DNA of 64,000 nt, from the NCBI RefSeq assembly GCF_963678635.1, contig NC_087062.1:4117556-4181555 (forward strand). The letters are read 5' to 3'. The translations under genes and the position numbers were made by a program. Position 1 is the stretch's first letter, and each line of letters begins with the position of its first letter. Below are positions 58,585 to 64,000 of the stretch, piece after piece. Source of the DNA: Symsagittifera roscoffensis (Eukaryota; Xenacoelomorpha; Acoela; Convolutidae). The notes under the pieces were generated by a model that worked only from the letters and a program-made list of their open reading frames with translations, had not been told where the DNA came from and made no database searches.

Positions 58585-59560
58585 GCCAGCAGACATATGG
58601 AAAAAAGTCTAAGAACGCAAAGAAACAAAAAAAAAATTTTTTTGAAAAAAAAAACAAATTTCGAGATTTAAAATAAAATTTGCCCTTTTAGCTTTTTGAA
58701 TTTCGAACAACATCATGCTTGGCATCTTGTTGATAAAACTAACTCAATTTAGAGACAACTAGATTAGAAGAAAGTTTATAATCGGCTGGGAAACCTTATG
58801 ATTTAAAATCCACTTTCGAAACTAGAAATCGATCACGTTTTTAGTACCTTTACATTTTGCTTTTCAGAAGTGGTATTTTTTTTACTGTTAACAAAGGAAA
58901 TGAACTGAATTTCAAAAAGAATCAGAAGTAAAACAGCAAAACAAAATCAAATTTGAGCAAGAATAAATTTGTAAGAATTTGCTTGAAGAAAAATTTTAAA
59001 ATCATCAATACCTATATCAGAATGTTCATTACGTTTAAAAATAGTTGCAGAAAAAAACCGCAATTCTTCGTTACCGAGCAAGGAAGATTATATTATGGCC
59101 AACAGACACTTGGAAAAGAGTCATGAATGCAAGGAAACAGAACGAGCTTGACTCTTTTTTCAATTTCAAAATTCAAAATTTTTGAATTTTAAAGAAAAAA
59201 CAAATGCCTTTAAAGCTTTATGAATTTCTAGATTAATTTATGACTAACTCTTTTGTGACAAAACCAACCCAATATGAGAGAAACAATTGGATCATTAAGC
59301 AAAATTTTTTTTCGCTGGGAAATTCGATATTTGAACTCGACTTTCGAAACTAGAAGTCGGTCACGTTTTACGTGACTTTTCCATTTTTGCTGTTCGATAG
59401 TGGAGTTTGCCTTCATTTTAACAAAGGAAATGCACTGAACTTAAAAAAAAACAAATCCAAACCGCGAATTTTGATCCTCAATAAACTTTAAGATTTTCTG
59501 AAAAAAAAAATCATCGCGACATAAAAAAAGTCTGAACTACGTTTATCGGCTCTTAAAAAA
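58585..59560 (-). repeat. Two SINE-like body copies in tandem
   Basis: 58590-59050 and 59100-59560 both follow the body of the 4715-5185 repeat (CAGACACTTGGAAAAGAGTC; CATTTTTGCTGTTCGATAGT; AAAAGTCTGAACTACGTTTA). Confidence 0.65.
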
Positions 59561-59939
59561 AACTTATAGGGGCAAGTATCCAGAAAAAATGATTTATTTG
59601 CTAGGGAAGGACCAACATAGAAGCTGTTCGGCTCTTTGCCGACAACCGCTGTTTAGCACCTGGCTAACTGCATGCAATTTTAAACTTGAAAACCTTTTTT
59701 ACAAAAATTAGAAAGGCAATTTTATTACACAGCGTAATAAACCTGATCTAAAAGGAAAAAAATCGATCAATCTACAATTTTTTATTACGCTGAGAAATGT
59801 AAGAAATGAAAACTAATTCGTAACTTAAATTCAACCACATTTCAAAAAATTTCCAAAAAAAATTCAAAGTTTCAAACTTCGACTTGTTTGGAGGCCATAA
59901 CTTTTTCTTCAGCAAAATGAGCATAGCCAAATAAAAACT

Positions 59940-60840
59940 AGGCTTTCAACAACCTGTTGTTTTGATCAAACCTATGATATCAGATTTGGCAGGATGGTTA
60001 GCGAGAAAGGTCCAAAAAACGGTCAACAAACCAAAATTTTGACATTTGCGAGAATCATAGCTTTCTGAGTGAAAAAATTTGGCGTAGCCGCTTTTGAAAA
60101 AGATATTCACTCAAGCGGTTAATATTCACTCAAGCGGTTAGAAAACTTGAGCATAGAACTCAGAGAACAAGCATCGAATCACAACATCTGTACAACAGAT
60201 CAATTGCGAAGCAATTGTTACTGTTAATTCGATTGAACCCAAAATCTCAGATTTGAGAAACTTTGTTATAAAAAGGTCAAAATATCAAAATTTTGACCAT
60301 TTCGAGGTCCAAATTTTTTGGTGTCCAAACATTCGAGAGTAGCCGCGAAAGCAAATGAGCTTCTTACATCTCGTTCTTCGAATTGAATCCAAAATCTCAT
60401 ATGCCAGGGTATTTTTCGATAATTTTCAAAATAATTAACACAAAAAGTCATAAAATCAAAAAATTGACTTTTCCGAGGGCGATAACTTTTTGCGTAAAAA
60501 ACTTTGTTGAGTGGCCACTTATGTAGGGGAGCTTCTCACTACCTTTCAAATCCATTAAACCAACAATATCAGATTAAAGAGGTTAATTTTCGAGATAAAT
60601 CAAAATGGTCAAAAACCAAAATTTGACTATTCCGAGGGCCATTATTCTATATGAAAGAAATTTGGGCGCAACCGCTCAGGCAGGGAGCTGTTTAAAAGCA
60701 TTCTTATCATTAAAATCAAAAACTCAGATTTGAGACGGGCAATTTTCGAGAACACAAAAAAAATCAATATTAAGGGTCAAATATTCCCCCACAGACTTTT
60801 CGAAGACTGTAGACAGAGGGGTCAGTAAAAAGAGACTTTA
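59940..60840. repeat. Diverged relatives of the 14440-15660 tandem array
   Basis: Five or so degenerate units share CAAAATCTCAGATTTG, a GGTCAAAATATCAAAATTTTG block, a TTTCGAGGGC-like block and GTAGCCGC. Spacing is about 160-185 bp. A further piece is at 58090-58320. Confidence 0.55.
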
Positions 60841-61488
60841 TGGAAGTATATAGTCACACAGCGGAGTATGCGATCTTTCAATTGATACCTTTTTTTGAAA
60901 ATCAGTAAATTTCTGAGAAACACTAAAATTTCCAATAAATTTGGAAATAATTTCCCAGAATGAGAAAAGAAGAAATTTCAATAAACCGATTGTTAAGCAA
61001 ACAACCAACTTGAAATGGGCGGAAGGGAAGATGATGATTGTGCTTTCTTTGAAACGACCCATAATTAGGTCAAAAGCCGATAAAAAATAGACCAAAATGA
61101 TTTGGCGAAACAAAAAAAAACAAAGAAAAACCATATGCCTGAGTAAATCAAACAATAAAAGAAACATTGAAGAAAAATGAACGCAGCAAAAAAAACTGAT
61201 TCCAAGATGTGACAACTAAACCGAAAACAGACAAAAAAATTGGCCGAACCCAAGACCTTTGCTGCCCAGGCACATAAGGTACCTCCAGGCTCCAAGTTGA
61301 CGGGAACGCATTGATGTTTGTATTCTTCATGAACCAAGATACAAGTGATTCAAGTGAGTCTGTTAAACAAGTTATTAACCCAAAAAAAGTCTATATTTCG
61401 GTTTGATAGCGCTTGCGTAAACAATTCTGAAAACAAATATCAATTATTTAAACTAACAATTTATAAACATTAATCAGCACTCAAACTT

Positions 61489-61773
61489 TTATTGGTGCAC
61501 ATCAACTATCCAATCTTCTTTCACAATTGAGACGCCTCTCATGTAGGTTTTTGTGGTCTGTACCAGCTCATTGTAGATCACAGCCGACGGGAGCTTCTTA
61601 TGCAAAACAGATGAGGGGTGGATATCCACTTGCACGTGGCCAGCACTGGTGTAGTACTTCTTCTCGCCTCCCAGGAGCGCGAGGCGTTGTCTGAAGGCTT
61701 TGTAAAGACACAGTCTGACTTTCTCGAAGCCAGATCCACTGCTCGTTAGTTTCCAACCCAAAGACAGACAAAT
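61489..61773 (-). CDS. DHX33: DEAH-box RNA helicase, last coding exon (DHX33-like)
   Basis: The exon follows a TTTTTTGTTCAG acceptor at 61774 and is in phase 0. It encodes 94 residues to a TAA at 61489; AATAAA overlaps the stop codon (61488-61493 on this strand). The sequence [22 protein letters not shown], then VDIHPSSVL, then [23 protein letters not shown] is the C-terminal OB-fold region of DEAH/DHX helicases. The opening ICL..SSG..VR.CL and the short end after the Trp fit DHX33 better than DHX15, DHX8 or DHX35 as far as I recall. DHX33 acts in rRNA transcription and translation and as an RNA sensor in animals. The upstream exons lie to the right. The intron is hit 103 bp upstream by a duplication join at 61875/61876, so the gene may be broken here. 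Confidence 0.78.
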   Translation of the reverse strand: MCLSLGWKLTSSGSGFEKVRLCLYKAFRQRLALLGGEKKYYTSAGHVQVDIHPSSVLHKKLPSAVIYNELVQTTKTYMRGVSIVKEDWIVDVHQ

Positions 61774-61875
61774 CTGAACAAAAAAGCCATTAACTAAGAT
61801 TCAAAAGCAGTTTAAATTTATCAGCTACTTCTTCACTTGACATGTTTCCATTTATAGCGAATGCGGATGAATTAG

Positions 61876-64000
61876 AATTTTAAACTCTAAACGTATTTAC
61901 TTTTTATTCAATTAGATCAGAAGCAACAAAAAACTAGCCATAATCTTGAGATTTTTGCAGTTCTTTCCAAAAATTTGTATTTTTTCCCAAAAACTTGAAT
62001 TTTTTGCAATTTTTTCCAAAAAGTTGACTTTTTTCGAAGTTTCAGTAGGTTTTGGTATAAATTCAGGTAGATAGAAAGTAAGATTATCGAATAAATTAGA
62101 TCGAATTACAATAAAACTTAGTGTTTTAAAGTTTTTATAAAAAATTTTTAATTTTTCTGACAAAAAACTCCAAGTTTTTGCCCAAAAACTCTTACCATTG
62201 ACTTACCATGTACAAGAAAACTGAATACATAACCTTAATTTTACAACCTACACGTAATTAACCAGTATTAACTAACAATTAGATCAACCGAGCCAAAATT
62301 TTTGCAAAAAAAAACTAGGTATTTCCACACAAGAACCAATTTTTTTTTCAAAAAATATGATTTTTTTCTCGAAGTTTCGTTAGGTTTCAGTATAGCTTTA
62401 GATGGTTTTCTCGTTGAATCAAACCTGTAAAATAATAATCAAAACATCTAAACCGTAGAAGCTAGCTAAGAAACGCAAGTATCGACAAAATCGAGCTCAA
62501 AAACTCGGTTGCCAAAATTTTGCTGAAACTTACCATCTTACCATCTGAAACTTCACCATCTTACCATCTGAAACCTTACCATCTTAATACATAGGAAACC
62601 TATTCCCTATCTTAATACATAGGGAAATCTATTCCCTAATGAGTTCTTATTCCCTACAATGAAATTCTTATACATAGGGAAATCTATACATGGGAAATTC
62701 GGGCGCCGAAAAAAACTTACCATCTGAAACCTCGTATCTTAACACATTGGGAAACCTGTTCCCTATCTTAATACATTGGGAAATATATAGCCTATGTTAA
62801 TACATAGGGTGCTGACCGGATACTGTATGGTACTCTATAGCCTATGTTAATACATGGGGGTCAGCACCCACCCCCCCCCCCCCCCCCCTGATCACCTCAC
62901 TCATATACTACTGACAATGACAAAATATATCGAAAAAAAAACCAATGAACCTATCAATGAGAACCAGTTTGTGCATGTTTATCAGGTATTCTGATTTAAT
63001 TATAAGCCCTATCAAGTTCGTTATCTTAATATCACTCGTTAACATTCAAGTAAGGCTAAGTTGGGCAATGAATAGTTCGGCTTGTAAAAACTGGGATTCA
63101 AGAAGTAGATAGCGTGCATGATCATTTTCTGCAAAGATACCACAATTTACTTTCCCAATTATTTTGTCTATTTATTTTAGACATGAGCAAACTTTAGAAA
63201 AACGCCTAACTGAAAGATAAGCGAAGTAAAATTCCTTCGGAAAGCATTATGCTTGTTTCTTATGGTACGATATGTCGCAAGCAACAAAATTGATTTTAAA
63301 ACTTATTTAACTCAGCTGAAAATAAATATTCTTGTCTTTTAAAACCCAAAAATACTTGGCATCCTCTTTTGCGGAAATTGTTCTCTGTAAATACTACTTT
63401 CTTAACTACTCGCCATCTGTTCTATCAACAGTTAGGAAAAAGATATTCAAATAGTCAGGAACTTTCTCTAGTGTTTCTAGCATCGACGTTCATAAGACAA
63501 AAATTGATCTTTCTGTTCATAGATTCTTTTTCATGAGCAAATTACACTAAAATCACTTTTTATTGATTTTTTCAAATAATAAGTTAACAAAGAACGACAG
63601 CCAATGGTCCCAAAACAGATTTTGTGGCACGCAATGATTGAGTATTTCCCAGTCAGAACAATAATTTTTTTAAGTTTCACACACTGTTTTCAGCCTCAAA
63701 AAGTATCCTTCAGATTTGATGCATTATTGCTTAATGCATTCATTTTGCAATATTCCAAAAAAAATTATTATGGAAATGAAAACTTTGGCAAGATCTAAAA
63801 AATAACACTATTTTTTTCATTGATCCATGCTTTTCGAATTCTTTTCGGTAAGAGTGATAAGCTTAAGTGCAAGTGGTGGAAGCTTAATAATGAATTTAGT
63901 TTGAAATGTACCATGAAATGTTTTGAAGACAAGCGTTGGAAAATTTTTGATAACTTGTTTGTCACACAAACTGCCTTGTTATTTGATCAAGCTATTTAAA
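61876..64000. repeat. Second copy of the element's right end and right flank
   Basis: Sequence from 61876 matches 51441 onward (offset about 10435): 1.03 kb of right arm to the end at 62912, the GACAAT at 62913-62918, then the right flank to the window edge. This is what a tandem duplication of 51441-61875 would give. The poly-C tract is longer here. Confidence 0.9.

Larger units (their letters stand above)
57015..61488. other. Repeat-rich stretch between the B-box and helicase exons
   Basis: No exon is supported. It contains tRNA-like and SINE-like copies (separate entries) and diverged tandem-array relatives. 61040-61340 has short frames with no recognisable protein. Confidence 0.5.

Overview
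The window is AT-rich eukaryotic nuclear DNA, most likely from an invertebrate animal; I cannot name the species. The evidence is spliced genes with short GT-AG introns, a metazoan-type UAP1, a TRIM-type B-box exon, a DEAH-box helicase exon, and many tRNA-derived SINE-like repeats and MITEs. All coding frames use the standard genetic code. Every host gene I can support lies on the minus strand.

Region 1 (1-19144) is a host gene block. It holds the first six exons of UDP-N-acetylhexosamine pyrophosphorylase UAP1 (778-4680, continuing off the left edge), a three-exon coiled-coil protein (6790-9885), and four 3' exons of an unrecognised signalling-like protein with YxN tyrosine motifs and a basic Ser/Arg-rich tail (10230-13257, 5' end not resolved). 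Introns and spacers carry tRNA-headed SINE-like repeats, a 512-bp higher-order tandem array (14440-15660) and nested MITEs of a GGCTCTTTTCC family with 8-bp target duplications.

Region 2 (20491-53560) is the unusual part: a very large transposon-like element. It begins AGTAGTATATGAGTGAGG at 23644 (also at 29969) and ends with the reverse complement at 52480, flanked on both sides by the 6-bp duplication GACAAT. Its inverted terminal arms are about 4.4-4.7 kb once secondary tandem duplications are discounted, and they enclose an 8.8-kb centre (36804-45599). The centre carries small genes with no recognised transposase, integrase, DNA polymerase, packaging ATPase or capsid. Several genes (36924-37531, 43806-44345, 44833-45386, probably 38090-38560) look like one paralogous family with tandem PC4/p15-like single-stranded-DNA-binding folds. 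Two further ORFs (40455-41121) overlap at ATGGTTGA and are duplicated with decay at 42171-42841, and a basic 95-aa ORF (42994-43281) faces them. Promoters carry CCAAT boxes and perfect TGACGTCA sites. Size after removing duplications (about 16-18 kb), the 6-bp target duplication and the AG terminus recall Maverick/Polinton elements, but the gene content does not. Most family members are broken by in-frame stops or frameshifts, so this copy is decaying.

Secondary tandem duplications (units of about 6.3, 2.4, 1.7, 2.2 and 10.4 kb) have scrambled both sides of the element and copied its flanks. They could be real rearrangements or assembly errors around a long inverted repeat.

Region 3 (53560-64000) holds a TRIM-like B-box exon (56701-57014), the last exon of a DHX33-like helicase (61489-61773), more SINE-like repeats and diverged copies of the tandem array. 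From 61876 a second copy of the element's right end and right flank begins and runs off the window.
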